Shown here: piece by piece, positions 37,083 through 46,407 of the stretch
How positions within the stretch are numbered: position 1 is the stretch's first letter
Layout of the letters: each line of letters starts with the position of its first letter
Source: Nitrosomonas sp. Nm34
GTDB lineage: Bacteria; Pseudomonadota; Gammaproteobacteria; Burkholderiales; Nitrosomonadaceae
DNA length: 64,000 bases
Direction of reading: 5' to 3'
NCBI RefSeq assembly: GCF_900113925.1
Contig: NZ_FORD01000002.1
Span: 124,001 to 188,000 of the forward strand
Notes under the pieces: generated by a model
The model's database searches: none
Seen by the model: the letters and a program-made list of their open reading frames with translations, nothing else
What the model was told of the DNA's origin: nothing
Position numbers and translations under genes: made by a program

Positions 37083-37265
37083 ATGAAACTAAGCGAAAAC
37101 AAAAAATCTGTGAGCTTGTCAATCAATGAAACATTGTCAGCACACGAGCTGTCAACATTAATAGCCGAACTCGCCGTTGTCAGAGCAAATTTGCTCCATG
37201 AAGCGCCAAAAACACCACCAGTTAAAAGTGATGAAGGTATGTCTGGGAAGACTAGCCACGGCTAA
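37083..37265 (+). CDS. Small hypothetical protein, 60 residues
   Basis: The ATG follows TGGAGAACCG. The protein has one probable helix (SAHELSTLIAELAVVRANLL) and a polar, proline-rich tail. The 75 bases before it are conserved upstream of the 19-residue peptide at 3746-3805, so both are expressed from the same kind of leader. The stop codon overlaps the end of the convergent gene 37262-37483. The family is not recognised. Confidence 0.5.
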   Translation: MKLSENKKSVSLSINETLSAHELSTLIAELAVVRANLLHEAPKTPPVKSDEGMSGKTSHG

Positions 37266-37483
37266 TCATTGTAAAGCTCAAAGATGACAGAATCAGATTC
37301 GGGTGCAGGAATGCAGGACTCGGTTGGCTTGTCTTTAACATTCCCAGCGAAAAAGCTTGCTCCATCCGTGACTACCTCATTGCCAATACTCAACCGGATG
37401 TCAGTGATCTCTTCATAAATGACATAGAAAATAAAAACACGCTTCAATGATTTAGAGAAATTGTCACCAACAATAATTAACAT
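37262..37483 (-). CDS. Small hypothetical protein, 73 residues
   Basis: On the minus strand GGAGG stands six bases before an ATG opening MLIIVGDNFSKSLKRVFIFY. The protein continues with VIYEEITDIRLSIGNEVVTD and ends in an acidic tail. It has no known motif. The opposite strand also gives a protein-like frame (KLKDDRIRFGCRNAGLGW), but that frame lacks any usable start, so the minus-strand gene is preferred. It converges with the 60-residue gene, sharing 4 bases. Confidence 0.55.
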   Translation of the reverse strand: MLIIVGDNFSKSLKRVFIFYVIYEEITDIRLSIGNEVVTDGASFFAGNVKDKPTESCIPAPESDSVIFELYND

Positions 37484-37634
37484 TGAATTCCTCCATTTTA
37501 AATTCTCTTGGGCCCGATGTATTATTGAACTTTCCATGATTTCTAATATCCAGCACGCCCTGTGCTTAGGATTGGTTGCCTGATACCGATAAAGCATGAA
37601 GTTGCACCAGCTATTCATTAACAAAAGAAACACC

Positions 37635-37946
37635 ATGGAAAAATCAACTCGTTTTAAAATAGGCATGGTCTGGTACTATCGCGAAGATTACGATGCCATC
37701 CTCAGAATCATGACTGATAGTCATAAGCTGCCACAAAGCTTCGACGTATGGCTTGCTGAAGCGGAGCAAGATGAGGACAATCTTAAGCAAGATGGGTATA
37801 CCGTTGTGCGCACCCGTATCGATCCTAAAATGTTTTCTGGTTGGTGCCGCTCGCAAGGCCTGAATGCCGATTTCGAGGCACGCATGGGTTTTGCCAACTT
37901 CATTGTGAAACAAAGCGCAGGAAGCAGCTATAGGAAAGATATTTAA
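37635..37946 (+). CDS. Conserved hypothetical protein, 103 residues
   Basis: Starting at the second ATG (37635) gives MEKSTRFKIGMVWYYREDYD, followed by ILRIMTDSHKLPQSFDVWLA and IDPKMFSGWCRSQGLNAD. The layout is typical of small uncharacterised bacterial proteins near mobile DNA. The upstream ATG at 37596 would add 13 residues without a better ribosome site. The TAA stop coincides with the left end of a family B repeat. Confidence 0.6.
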   Translation: MEKSTRFKIGMVWYYREDYDAILRIMTDSHKLPQSFDVWLAEAEQDEDNLKQDGYTVVRTRIDPKMFSGWCRSQGLNADFEARMGFANFIVKQSAGSSYRKDI

Positions 37947-38114
37947 CGTGAGTTAGACATAAGAATTATCCACCTATAATTGGAAGATCTTAAGATAACT
38001 TAATGTTAAGCGAATGTTTCTTCTCGCACATAATGATGAAACTCTTTACCAGAATCCATTTATCATAAAGAATTCAGATTCCTTCTGCTGTTTTCCTAAT
38101 CCTGAAATCACGTC
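37945..38114 (+). repeat. Family B short element
   Basis: Left end AACGTGAGTTAGACATAAG, right end TAATCCTGAAATCACGT: an internally deleted 170-base copy with inverted termini. It begins inside the stop codon of the preceding gene and ends about 90 bases before the Pho-box-like site of the OlsF-like gene. Confidence 0.65.
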
Positions 38115-38200
38115 AAATAAACCCATATTTTTCATTAGAAGGTTTTCCTAATGGAATATCTGAGTTCAATTCTTCCAGTTCATTTTCTTAGAGTAATTTC

Positions 38201-38220
38201 TACGTCATTTCTTGGTCATA
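38201..38220 (+). promoter_or_regulatory. Pho-box-like direct repeat before the OlsF-like gene
   Basis: GTCAT occurs at 38204 and again at 38215, exactly 11 bases apart, within TACGTCATTTCTTGGTCATA. The 11-base period and GTCAT core are those of PhoB half-sites. It lies about 50 bases upstream of the start codon. Confidence 0.45.
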
Positions 38221-38268
38221 TTGATCATATATCTTATCCATTATTAATTGTGTAATGGGAGAAGATTT

Positions 38269-40026
38269 ATGCTGGATGTTGATGTCTTACTAAAAGATTA
38301 TTTTCAAAAGGTGGATGAGACCATTGATCAACCTCTGTTGAAGGTCGCTTCTTCTGTATTAAAAAAACTTTTCCATCAGGATGAAATTAACTCTTTTATT
38401 GAAACTCACCAATATCTGGAAGGATTAGAATTCAATGATGCCGTTCTTGAACATTTTAATTTTACCTTTCAGGTTTCTAGCAAAGACCGGGCTTATATAC
38501 CTGACCAGCGTCGTGTATTGATTGTCGCTAATCATCCGCTTGGTTCTCTAGACGGATTGGCGCTTCTTAAATTAATATCAGAGATCAGAACTGACGTTAA
38601 AATTGTTGCGACTACATTGCTGAGCTGTATCGATCCCCTGCAAGGCTTATTTCTCTCGGTTGATAATTTATCAAAAACAGCGAAGCACCGCGATAGTATG
38701 CTGCAAATTGTTGAAGCACTGGAAGCAGAACAAGCTGTCATCATGTTTCCTACTGGAGAGGTCTCACGTATCTCTCCTCTTGGGATCCGTGATGGCAAGT
38801 GGAAAACCGGTTTTTTATCTCTAGCTAAAAAAACCAATACACCGATTGTTCCTGTATATATTGGCGGTAAAAATTCCATGCTTTTTTATGGTCTTTCCAG
38901 TATCTATAAACCGTTGGGCACCATGATGCTGGTCAATGAAATGTTTAATCATAAAGGCTGTGAAATTTCATTCAGGATTGGCAAGCCTATCCCGTGGGAA
39001 TCCATAGCAGCAATGGATATGCCCAAAAAAAGTATTGCCAAATTAATGCGCAAACATGTTTACTTATTGGGTAAGAAGAAGAAAAAGGAGCTATTTAAAC
39101 CCATTGAGAATATTATCCATCCAGTCAAAACCAAGCTCATTCGTAAAGAACTAAAAGCTTCACAATTAATAGGTAAAACACAGGATGGCAAGCATATTTA
39201 TCTATTCGATTACATTTCCAATTCCAGTGTAATGCGTGAAATTGGACGTCTGCGCGAATTATCCTTCCGCCAGGTGCAGGAAGGCACGGGTAATTCTTTA
39301 GATATCGATAATTATGATCGCTATTACCGACACCTTATTTTATGGGACGAAGATGAGCTGGAAATCATTGGTTCCTACCGAATAGGGGAAGCAGCCAAGA
39401 TTCTTAGGAAATATGGCGAAACGGGTCTGTATACTAACAGCCTGTTTAAATTTGATCAGTCTTTCATTCCCTATCTTGAAAATGCTATAGAACTGGGGCG
39501 TAGTTTTATCCAACCTAGATATCAGGGAAAGCGTAGTCTGGATTATCTCTGGTATGGGATTGGCGCTTATCTTTATCTGCACCCGGAAATACAATATATG
39601 TTTGGGCCTGTTTCCTTGAGCACTTCATTGCCTGAACCCGCACAAAAAGTCATTGCAAGTTTTTATACAGAACTTTTTGGCAACGACAAAATGCTTTCCG
39701 CTCCCAGACTTCCATTTAGTTTTATACAGATTAAGGACTTTATACCATTTAAAAAGGTATCAAGCGAAATTGAATACAAGTATGCATTTGCCATTCTTAA
39801 AGAACAGCTGGATAGTTTAGGTGTAAAGATCCCTATACTATATAAACAGTATGTAGAGCTATGTCATCCAGGAGGTTGCGAATTTCTGGGTTTTAATATT
39901 GATCCTGATTTTTCTAATTGTGTGGATGCTTTGATTCTAGTCCATATCGATAGCATTAAAGAAAAAAAACATCAACGCTATATTGAAAGTCATGCAAGAG
40001 TTATTGAAAATCTTAGCTTTGCATAA
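38269..40026 (+). CDS. olsF: Bifunctional acyltransferase, OlsF-like
   Basis: A 585-residue protein with two acyltransferase parts. The N-terminal half (about 60-260) is a PlsC-type O-acyltransferase with VANHPLGSLDGLALL (an HP-x4-D variant of HX4D) and MFPTGEVSRISPLG. The C-terminal half (from about 310) is an OlsB-like GNAT unit, with MREIGRLRELSFRQVQEGTG, IIGSYRIGEAAKIL and LGRSFIQPRYQGKRSLDYLW. This order is that of OlsF, which makes ornithine lipid alone by N- and O-acylation. The ATG at 38269 behind GGGAGAAG is preferred over a TTG 21 bases upstream. A Pho-box-like repeat precedes it. The amine acceptor could also be another amino acid. Confidence 0.82.
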   Translation: MLDVDVLLKDYFQKVDETIDQPLLKVASSVLKKLFHQDEINSFIETHQYLEGLEFNDAVLEHFNFTFQVSSKDRAYIPDQRRVLIVANHPLGSLDGLALLKLISEIRTDVKIVATTLLSCIDPLQGLFLSVDNLSKTAKHRDSMLQIVEALEAEQAVIMFPTGEVSRISPLGIRDGKWKTGFLSLAKKTNTPIVPVYIGGKNSMLFYGLSSIYKPLGTMMLVNEMFNHKGCEISFRIGKPIPWESIAAMDMPKKSIAKLMRKHVYLLGKKKKKELFKPIENIIHPVKTKLIRKELKASQLIGKTQDGKHIYLFDYISNSSVMREIGRLRELSFRQVQEGTGNSLDIDNYDRYYRHLILWDEDELEIIGSYRIGEAAKILRKYGETGLYTNSLFKFDQSFIPYLENAIELGRSFIQPRYQGKRSLDYLWYGIGAYLYLHPEIQYMFGPVSLSTSLPEPAQKVIASFYTELFGNDKMLSAPRLPFSFIQIKDFIPFKKVSSEIEYKYAFAILKEQLDSLGVKIPILYKQYVELCHPGGCEFLGFNIDPDFSNCVDALILVHIDSIKEKKHQRYIESHARVIENLSFA

Positions 40027-40043
40027 TAAGTTATCTATAACTA

Positions 40044-40129
40044 ATTGCCATTTCGAAATCAAATTTGACTTTATCGGTTTTCCAGTGCTTGCGGTTCAAC
40101 TCGTGTCAGTTTTGATTTAGAGATGGCAT
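40044..40129 (+). repeat. Family A MITE-like repeat, shortened core
   Basis: Termini ATTGCCATTTCGAAATCAAA and TTTTGATTTAGAGATGGCAT pair well. Compensating G and C changes in both ends suggest that the pairing is maintained. Part of the core is missing (86 bases total). Confidence 0.75.
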
Positions 40130-40339
40130 AACTCAATATTTTGGTTTTCCTGAAACCGTACCTACCCAAGGTTTCAGTCGGTTAAGAACTGAACCTAGGA
40201 TAAGCCAGCCGCTGTGAGCGTATGCTTGAGATGCTCTCAGTATTTTTTGTCCAAGTCTCGAGCTGGGATGAAAATGCTATTAACTTAAAGTGGTTTTTAA
40301 GTTAAAAGCACTTTGCCTTAATAACGCACCGCATGAGAA

Positions 40340-41668
40340 TTACAACATCTCGTTCGCGAGATTTGCCAGCGCTGAGCGTTCCCCTTTTTCAAGCCGGATA
40401 TGCGCGAACAAAGGGTGCCCTTTCAAACGATCGATCAGGTAAGTAAGGCCATTTGATTGTTCATCCATGTAGGGTGTATCGATTTGGTTGATATCACCCG
40501 TGAACACTACTTTTGTTCCCTCACCGGCACGCGTGATAATCGTTTTAACTTCATGGGGTGTCAAGTTTTGTGCTTCATCAATGATGAATATGACATTGGA
40601 CAAACTTCGTCCACGGATAAAGGCCAGCGCAGTGATTGAAAGCTTACCGCTTTCTTCCATGTCATCCAAAATCCTGGCTTTCTTTTCAGTAGTGCGGAAT
40701 TGGCTTTTGATGTATTTCAGGTTATCCCACAATGGCTGCATGTAGGGAGAAATCTTATCCTCAGCGCTACCAGGCAAGAATCCGATCTCGCGATTACTTA
40801 ATGGAATAATAGGCCGGGCGAGAATGACCTGGTCATATTTATTTTTTTGCTCGAGTGCAGATGCTAGCGCCAATAACGTTTTTCCGGTCCCGGCCACACC
40901 TTGAAGAGCAACAAGCTTGATATGGTCATTCAATAATGCATTCACAGCGAAAGCCTGCTCGGCATTTCTAGGTTTGATATTATAAACATACGTTTTTTCG
41001 ACCCGTTCTATCGTATCCAGAGCTTCATTGTATCGTGCCAGAACAGAGTCACTACCATTTTTAATGATGTAATAACCATTGGCAATTTTATGTTTGCCGA
41101 GGAGATCTCCTTCGTTAATGCTGCCTTTCCTAAAAAGCTCATTAATCATATTGGAAGAGATCTCTTCGATCACTGGAAAGCTAGTCGAAATATTTTTGAC
41201 GTTTTTTACTTTGCCAGTTTCATAATCTTCTGAAGGTAGCCCTATGGCCTTGGCCTTCAGGCGTAGATTAATATCCTTGGTGACCAAAATAACTTTGGCA
41301 GACTTTTCGGAATGAGCTAGCGTCAGCGCAGCATTAATGATCTTATGATCATTCTTTCCTTTTCCATAGATCTCTTCTGCATCCATTCCTTTAACTAGAT
41401 TCGACATTACAATTTTCAGTTTTCCTTTTTTTGTTCCCAGCGCGATCCAGTTGTTAAGACCATAATTTCCTGAAAGCTTATCCAGAAATCGGATGGCTTC
41501 TCTTGCTTCAAAGTTTTTTGTTTCATTTCCTACTTTAAAGCGATCCAGCTCTTCCAAACAGGTAATAGGAATGGCTACATCATTTTCTTCAAAATTTTTG
41601 ATGGAGTTGTGATCGAAGAGTAAAACAGAAGTATCCAATACATAAATTTTTTTAGCGCGTTTGGCCAT
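40340..41668 (-). CDS. PIN-PhoH family ATPase/ribonuclease (PhoH2 type)
   Basis: A 442-residue protein. The N-terminal PIN nuclease domain (residues 1-140) has YVLDTSVLLFDHNSI, CLEELDRFK and VILVTKDINLRLKA with the acidic metal ligands. The C-terminal PhoH domain has Walker A in LQGVAGTGKTLLALASA, Walker B in VIFIIDEAQNLTPHE, and TGDINQIDTPY. PhoH2 proteins act as RNA helicase/ribonucleases. The family name reflects phosphate-starvation control of E. coli phoH, but no clear Pho box was found here. An eight-base G run (41697-41704) lies about 29 bases before the start. Confidence 0.92.
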   Translation of the reverse strand: MAKRAKKIYVLDTSVLLFDHNSIKNFEENDVAIPITCLEELDRFKVGNETKNFEAREAIRFLDKLSGNYGLNNWIALGTKKGKLKIVMSNLVKGMDAEEIYGKGKNDHKIINAALTLAHSEKSAKVILVTKDINLRLKAKAIGLPSEDYETGKVKNVKNISTSFPVIEEISSNMINELFRKGSINEGDLLGKHKIANGYYIIKNGSDSVLARYNEALDTIERVEKTYVYNIKPRNAEQAFAVNALLNDHIKLVALQGVAGTGKTLLALASALEQKNKYDQVILARPIIPLSNREIGFLPGSAEDKISPYMQPLWDNLKYIKSQFRTTEKKARILDDMEESGKLSITALAFIRGRSLSNVIFIIDEAQNLTPHEVKTIITRAGEGTKVVFTGDINQIDTPYMDEQSNGLTYLIDRLKGHPLFAHIRLEKGERSALANLANEML

Positions 41669-41707
41669 AGTTTTGATGTGATTGATTATCGCTAGAGGGG
41701 GGGGCTG

Positions 41708-41810
41708 ATCCCATTTCTAAATCCAGACTGACCTTATCAGCTTTTCCTTGCCATATTATTTCCACTATCTGCGGCTCGCCTTCGTGTCATTTTTGATTTG
41801 GAAATGGAAT
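41708..41810 (+). repeat. Family A MITE-like repeat
   Basis: 103 bases with ATCCCATTTCTAAATCCAGA at the left and TTTTGATTTGGAAATGGAAT at the right. The core has CTGACCTTATCAGCTTTTCC and CTATCTGCGGCTCGCCTTCG. It starts 40 bases upstream of the PhoH start codon, so it may carry that gene's promoter. Confidence 0.8.
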
Positions 41811-42345
41811 AAGAAAATATACACCTCTTCTTATCAAAAAAAACAGATAAAAACATTTTGCTCAAAATCCCGGTCTTTTTTAATTTTCTTAGCTTCAATG
41901 GGGTGCCTGCATAGAAGTGCTTGACATTCGAGCTTGAATTGTAACTGTAGTATTGCTCAGTCAATTTTATGACTCTCTCTGCCACTGCCCTTAGTATGAT
42001 TTTTGCACAGATATTAATCTAGATCACTTATTAATCAACGCATTTAAGTGACTTTTTCTCTAGCAATTCGTCTGGTGACGAAGCATTGTTTAATGTTTTT
42101 TATATGCGTCATTAAATTGTCACATGAAAGAGATATCGTAATGTTTCAGGCTTAATTCTGAAGATATCCCTGAAGATATGATTTTGATAAACTTTTTATA
42201 TAAGAAAAAATGAATATAAAAGCAAGAGTAAGGATAACGACATTGGCATGCTGTTATCTGAAATTGGTTGTGCAAATAGTAATTTTAGCGGTCTCTGGCA
42301 TGATCCTGAGCATATGATTTGAGAAAGCTTTGGAAGTAACTAGAT
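41811..42345. other. AT-rich intergenic stretch
   Basis: 535 bases between a family A repeat and the second composite element. No gene with start and ribosome site, and no repeat, was recognised. Confidence 0.4.
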
Positions 42346-44158
42346 AACATGAGTTCAGGATAAGAAAAGCAGCAAAAGCAATCTGAATCCCCTATGGTGA
42401 AGCAGTTTTGATAAAAAGTTTCATCACAAGAGGAGTGAGGTTTTGATGCATAGTATAGTAGTGGCTTTTTGTGCAATTGACGACTTTTGTAAAGGATTTG
42501 GGCCGTGGTAGGGCAACGCTTATCGCAGTTATCGCTTAAATGGCGCCAGCGATGAGGAGAACTAACTATGTCTAAGCGAAGTCATGATAACCATGGCAAG
42601 GTTGCTTCAGTGAAGTTTTAAAGCATCAGCGGTGCTATTTTCCAAGTAATGAGCTAAAACGGCTTTGTTGATCTGCTATAAAGTGGCTTGTGGTACTTTT
42701 GTGCTGTTAAAGCGAGCATTCCGCCATCGCAATCTATTTAACTTCTTTGTTAATCTGATCGCTGGATTGGTGACTTATCCCTCACGTCAAAAAAACATCA
42801 ATTTAATATCAGATTCCCTCAGGCTCTTCCAGATGTGGTGGCGTAATCCTTATGTCGAACTCACATTTTTTAAAATTCTGCAAACCCGGTCGATTTTAAG
42901 GCGGAAGCTTCTAGTTTTAATGGTTTCCGTATTATTTGCCTCTAAAAATCACTTTAACTTTTCATATGCTTTATCAAAACACATTTAAGCTACTGTATCA
43001 TTCAGTTCGTTAGGCATTTTTTCTTCCCACAGAAGATTTTCTAATTCAACCTCCTGAACAACCTTCTCAGCCAATTCATTAATTTCCTTCTTTGAGTTTT
43101 TTTTCAAATGACTGAGAATATATGCAATACCTATAGTCACTACTTCATTTGTCATCTCGTTTAGACTAATACCCATACGTCTTGCCATGGCTTCGAGCAT
43201 CGAATAATTAGCTAGTTTCAAATACAGGAAAGACTGTGAATTTGGCTCACGGTTTGCGCAAACTGTAGAAGATGGAGTATTCAACATGTGTAAAATTGGC
43301 CCCAAAGAATGCACCGAAGAAAAATAATCAACTGGCCTGTTCTCGATTGATAATTGAGTAGCTGAATTTGTACTTTTAATCATTTAATAATCCTTTCTAT
43401 AACAAGTTATTGCTTATTGATCGGCATAGGTACGAGGTTAAATGCTTTTCACAACCTGATTCGTAAGCGTATTTTAAAAATACCCGGCAAAGGTTATGCA
43501 AGTGGTATGCACTTCGCCAGCTGCGTCTCCCTTGATGGTTTAGAATAGGTAGCTACCTGATGGGAGGAAGTTTAGCTAGTAGCTACCTATGGCTAGAAAT
43601 CGATTCCATGATTTTCTGACAATTCCTAGATGGCTTTTATAATACTGATTGATTATTGCAGAAATATGAAGATAGACGATTTTTGTACTAACGAGGTAGG
43701 GCTGACTAGAAACGATTTTTAAATTAGCTCATCCCTGCTTTCTTAGAAAGTTCAATGCTTCCGTTAACCAACATGCAGGTTTTATGTATGAATAACCATA
43801 CATCCTCAAAGGCCGCTCTTATATCTCAGTGTGTCATTAACTTATCGGTTGATTTATTTGCTGGTGCTGCTGTGTTTTCCCTTACATCACCTTTAAACAA
43901 GCGACGGTTTTTGTAAAGAGTTTGAGCCGTGGGGAAGCAGCACTTATGTTTACGTAAATGCTCGATCATTGAAACCGTCAATGCCCCATTGAACAATATC
44001 TCGCAAATCGAGCATTCCCGCCATCGCATCTCATTTAATTTTTGCTAACCGGTGGCTTGATTAGGGTCTTACGCATTCCCTGAGAGAAAACTCTTTAATA
44101 TTAGGCTTTCTCAAGCTCTTCCAGCTGGAAAGCGATAATTCTTATGTCGAACTCACGT
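42346..44158 (-). mobile_element. Family B composite element, copy 2 (inverted)
   Basis: Read on the minus strand it begins AACGTGAGTTCGACATAAG at 44158, has an internal ATGTGAGTTCGACATAAG at about 42868, and ends in TTATCCTGAACTCATGTT at 42346. It is collinear with 34188-36057 over its full length, including the 132-residue gene, at roughly 75-85 percent identity by eye. Confidence 0.7.
42985..43383 (-). CDS. Unknown 132-residue protein in a family B element, paralogue
   Basis: Equal in length to the protein at 34987-35385 and without gaps against it. SFLYLKLANYSMLEAMARRM and GISLNEMTNEVVTIGIAYIL carry the same strand-helix-helix pattern suggestive of a ribbon-helix-helix fold. Differences are mostly conservative (D/E, I/V, K/N), a sign of purifying selection after duplication. 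AGAAAGGA precedes the ATG. Function is not known. Confidence 0.6.
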   Translation of the reverse strand: MIKSTNSATQLSIENRPVDYFSSVHSLGPILHMLNTPSSTVCANREPNSQSFLYLKLANYSMLEAMARRMGISLNEMTNEVVTIGIAYILSHLKKNSKKEINELAEKVVQEVELENLLWEEKMPNELNDTVA

Positions 44159-44204
44159 TAAAATATCATGTCAGGAAGCGCCCCCCTGACATGACTGCGA
44201 TCTT

Positions 44205-45638
44205 TTACTTGGGCGCTTTCATCATCAACAGTTGACCTCCCTCTACCAGTTCCGGATCGAGTGCGGCGCCATTAACGGTACTGTAGTGTGCCTGCACATC
44301 TAACAGGAAATAACGGTTATTCTCTATGTCGTAGCCAGGAACGCCGTTAAACATCTCAGTAACTTCTATAATACCGGAGGATTCTTCGTCAGATTGCTTA
44401 TTGCCCGCACCATCAATGTCAGCTGAAGCGTCAGAGATGAAGCGCTCGGCGTCATGTTGAGCAATGGTTGTCAGATTGCCGGTAGTCGGCTCGAATTTCC
44501 AGATCTTGCCGAGGTGAACCTGATTGCCAACGTCTTCCTGAATCCAGACATTGCCGGCACTATCGACCGTCATGTTATCCATCATTTGTGGGCCACTCAC
44601 GGCCCCGTCGATCAGCACCTTGATTTCACCGCCTAATTCTGGTTTAGTGATGTCTTGAAATGTAGCGCTCCACAAACGGCTATTACCATCAAATTGGTCA
44701 GTGGTTACAAAATAAAAACGATTTGGATTTTTTGTGTCCCATGCACCGTCTTCGACGCGATTGAGGCCAGTACCGCCGGATGCGACCAAGTTAAATTGAT
44801 CAGTATGGCCATTCGGGATGGTAGCCTCAGTTACATGAGAACCAATCAGAAGCTGATAGCTGATACCGTTGGTCAAACCGGCCATTTCAACTGGATTGCC
44901 GGCTTCTTGCTTATTACCGACATAGAAGTAGACCTTGCTGGCAAGACGGCTGCCGTCATCCAATCCAGCCACAATGGTTTTATCCTGCTCATAAGGGCTG
45001 GTCACCAAGTTTTCCCAAGCTGCTTTGCCCAAAGCGGGCAGTTCATAAGAGAGGCCATGTTGACGGCCTTCCGCTATATGGGCAAAGGCGCGGCCGGCAG
45101 CATCAACTTCTTCGCCACTCATGAAGATGCGCCCCTCGCTAAAGCCTTTACCGGTGTTGCTGTTGAAGAAAGCACCGAGCATTGGCAGATCGGCGGAGCA
45201 TAGGCGATTGATGGCAGTCTGGTCGGGATTGGTTAGTTCAAGTTTCTTGATCAAATCTCCGCCATTAAGTACTTTGAGATCGTTCTTTCGAATTTGCCAC
45301 TTGGACACGAACGCGCCTTTGTCGCCATGGTTACGTACCACCCCGGCTGTGTTGCGCAATTCATGATTCATCAGCACAGTGATGGTGCCATCGTTGTTGT
45401 CGTAGGCACCCAAACCATCCGGAATGCCGACCATGCGATAAGTCTCGTTGCCTTTATGCTTGAGCCTGACGCTGTCGCCTACCGTCAGAATAGAAGTAAA
45501 TTCTACACCGTTGGTTAAGGGCGTCAGATAAGGGGAGGCAGAGCTAGAAGGTCCGGTAACACCTTCGGCAACAGTATGGATTGAAGAACCAGCAACCAAA
45601 GCAGCCACCACAAATATAAAACAAGATTTATTTTTCAT
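44205..45638 (-). CDS. Exported PhoX-like phosphatase (DUF839 type)
   Basis: A 477-residue protein with a signal peptide (MKNKSCFIFVVAALVAGSS, cleavage near VAEG). The mature part resembles PhoX-type beta-propeller phosphatases: VLMNHELRNTAGVVRNHGDK near residue 95, NGHTDQFNLVASGGTGLNRV in the middle, and PQMMDNMTVDSAGNVWIQED towards the end. PhoX enzymes are calcium- and iron-dependent periplasmic phosphomonoesterases used under phosphate shortage. Metal ligands could not be checked one by one, so a related phytase-like or structural propeller is possible. AGGAA precedes the ATG. A weak Pho-like sequence lies near 45731-45750. Confidence 0.7.
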   Translation of the reverse strand: MKNKSCFIFVVAALVAGSSIHTVAEGVTGPSSSASPYLTPLTNGVEFTSILTVGDSVRLKHKGNETYRMVGIPDGLGAYDNNDGTITVLMNHELRNTAGVVRNHGDKGAFVSKWQIRKNDLKVLNGGDLIKKLELTNPDQTAINRLCSADLPMLGAFFNSNTGKGFSEGRIFMSGEEVDAAGRAFAHIAEGRQHGLSYELPALGKAAWENLVTSPYEQDKTIVAGLDDGSRLASKVYFYVGNKQEAGNPVEMAGLTNGISYQLLIGSHVTEATIPNGHTDQFNLVASGGTGLNRVEDGAWDTKNPNRFYFVTTDQFDGNSRLWSATFQDITKPELGGEIKVLIDGAVSGPQMMDNMTVDSAGNVWIQEDVGNQVHLGKIWKFEPTTGNLTTIAQHDAERFISDASADIDGAGNKQSDEESSGIIEVTEMFNGVPGYDIENNRYFLLDVQAHYSTVNGAALDPELVEGGQLLMMKAPK

Positions 45639-45752
45639 AACTGTATTCCTAGCAGAATAAATTAAATTTTGCCGGATAAATCAGAGAGTACATGATTAAA
45701 TCCATCTGGCGCTGTGAATTCTGGTTTAAGAACGTTACGCTTTTATTAACGA

Positions 45753-46139
45753 CACGTGAGTTCGACATAAGAATCATCACATCACGATTGGAAGAGCCTG
45801 AGAGAGCCTACTATTAAAGAGTTTTCTCTCAGGGAATGCGTAAGACCCTAATCAAGCCACCGGTTAGCAAAAATTAAATGAGATGCGATGGCGAGAATGC
45901 TCGATTTGCGAGATATTGTTCAATGGGGCGTTGACGGTTTCAATGATCGAGCATTTACATAAACATAAGTGCTGCTTCCCACGGCTCAAACTCTTTACAA
46001 AAGTCGTCAACTGCAAAAAAATCGCTATCGCATCCATCGGAAGCTCACTCCTCTTATGATGAAACCCTTTTTCAAAACAGCCTCATCCTAAACGATTCAA
46101 ATTCCTTTTGCTTCTTTTCTTATCTTGAACTCTCGTTAG
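45753..46139 (+). repeat. Family B MITE-like element, complete single copy
   Basis: About 387 bases from ACGTGAGTTCGACATAAG to CTTATCTTGAACTCTCGTTA, so the two ends are inverted repeats of each other. The interior matches the first halves of both composites (GCGATGGCGAGAATGCTCGA, GCATTTACATAAACATAAG). A T run follows near 46150. No coding frame is supported. Confidence 0.75.
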
Positions 46140-46407
46140 ATACGTATTAATACGTATTTTTTTTTTTTTTAAGGTCCGTATTATGGAGATTACTTTTGGT
46201 ATTCGACTCTTATTTCATCTAATCTTTTTTAATTAACACTTGGAAACGGGTCGAGTCTGAAAGGACATAGCGTGAACTCAAATCAATATCTCACTACGAA
46301 TAAAATGAAGACGATGAGGTAATTCATACTCTTTCTCTAGTTACTGATTTGAGAAACGCATTGATCTAAAGAAAGGGTCGCTTTTCATAGATGAGAGGAG
46401 AACGATT

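Noticed and set aside
43826..44029. 67-residue ORF with CSICE and KCC cysteines in composite copy 2
   Set aside because: The matching part of copy 1 does not keep the frame, so the element DNA is probably non-coding here.
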